Assembly (NCBI GenBank): GCA_016295005.1
Contig: JAEDMA010000068.1
Span: 1-7,044 of the forward strand
Reading direction: 5' to 3'
DNA length: 7,044 bases
Source of the DNA: Christensenellaceae bacterium
Lineage (GTDB): Bacteria > Bacillota > Clostridia > Christensenellales > Borkfalkiaceae
The notes below the pieces were generated by a model that ran no database searches, had not been told where the DNA came from, and worked only from the letters and a program-made list of their open reading frames with translations. Position 1 is the first letter of the stretch, and each line of letters opens with the position of its first letter. Below are positions 7,035-7,044 of this stretch, piece after piece. Made by a program: the position numbers and the translations under genes.

Positions 7035-7044
7035 TAAAACCCTG

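Overview
The window holds one tightly packed, plus-strand operon segment built around a MoxR AAA+ ATPase and von Willebrand factor A (VWA) proteins. The order is: the last codons of an unidentified upstream gene (to 83), a MoxR-family ATPase (85-1083), a soluble DUF58 protein with a VWA-like fold (1103-2002), a membrane-anchored BatA-type VWA protein (1999-4059), and a very large membrane-anchored protein with two VWA domains and a glutamine-amidotransferase-like fold (4074-6989). Intergenic gaps are 1, 19 and 14 bases plus one 4-base ATGA overlap, so cotranscription is very likely. A 12-bp inverted repeat at 7007-7034 follows the last gene.

Organism: the strong purine-rich Shine-Dalgarno sites, moderate-to-low GC (not computed), single-membrane-style anchoring and resemblance to the MoxR/DUF58/BatA/giant-VWA clusters of Firmicutes point to a Clostridia-like Firmicute, possibly an uncultured gut or anaerobic lineage. 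This is an inference from style and remembered family resemblance; there is no rRNA or species marker here.

How the genes probably work together: the MoxR ATPase is a cytosolic AAA+ machine that in known systems acts with VWA partners to assemble, mature or remodel other proteins. The DUF58 protein is the likely soluble cytosolic partner. The two large proteins share one plan (two N-terminal membrane helices with a basic cytosolic loop, a VWA domain outside the membrane, an amidotransferase-like domain, one C-terminal membrane helix). They look like ancient paralogues, the second enlarged by a VWA domain inserted into the amidotransferase-like fold. All four VWA domains keep the DxSxS metal-site (MIDAS) motif, so all could bind metal-dependent ligands. 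The layout recalls the Bacteroides 'Bat' aerotolerance operon, but no BatC/BatD-type gene lies in the window. The target of the system cannot be read from the sequence.

There is no RNA gene, mobile element, CRISPR array or long non-coding stretch. The many antisense open frames are shadows of the real genes.
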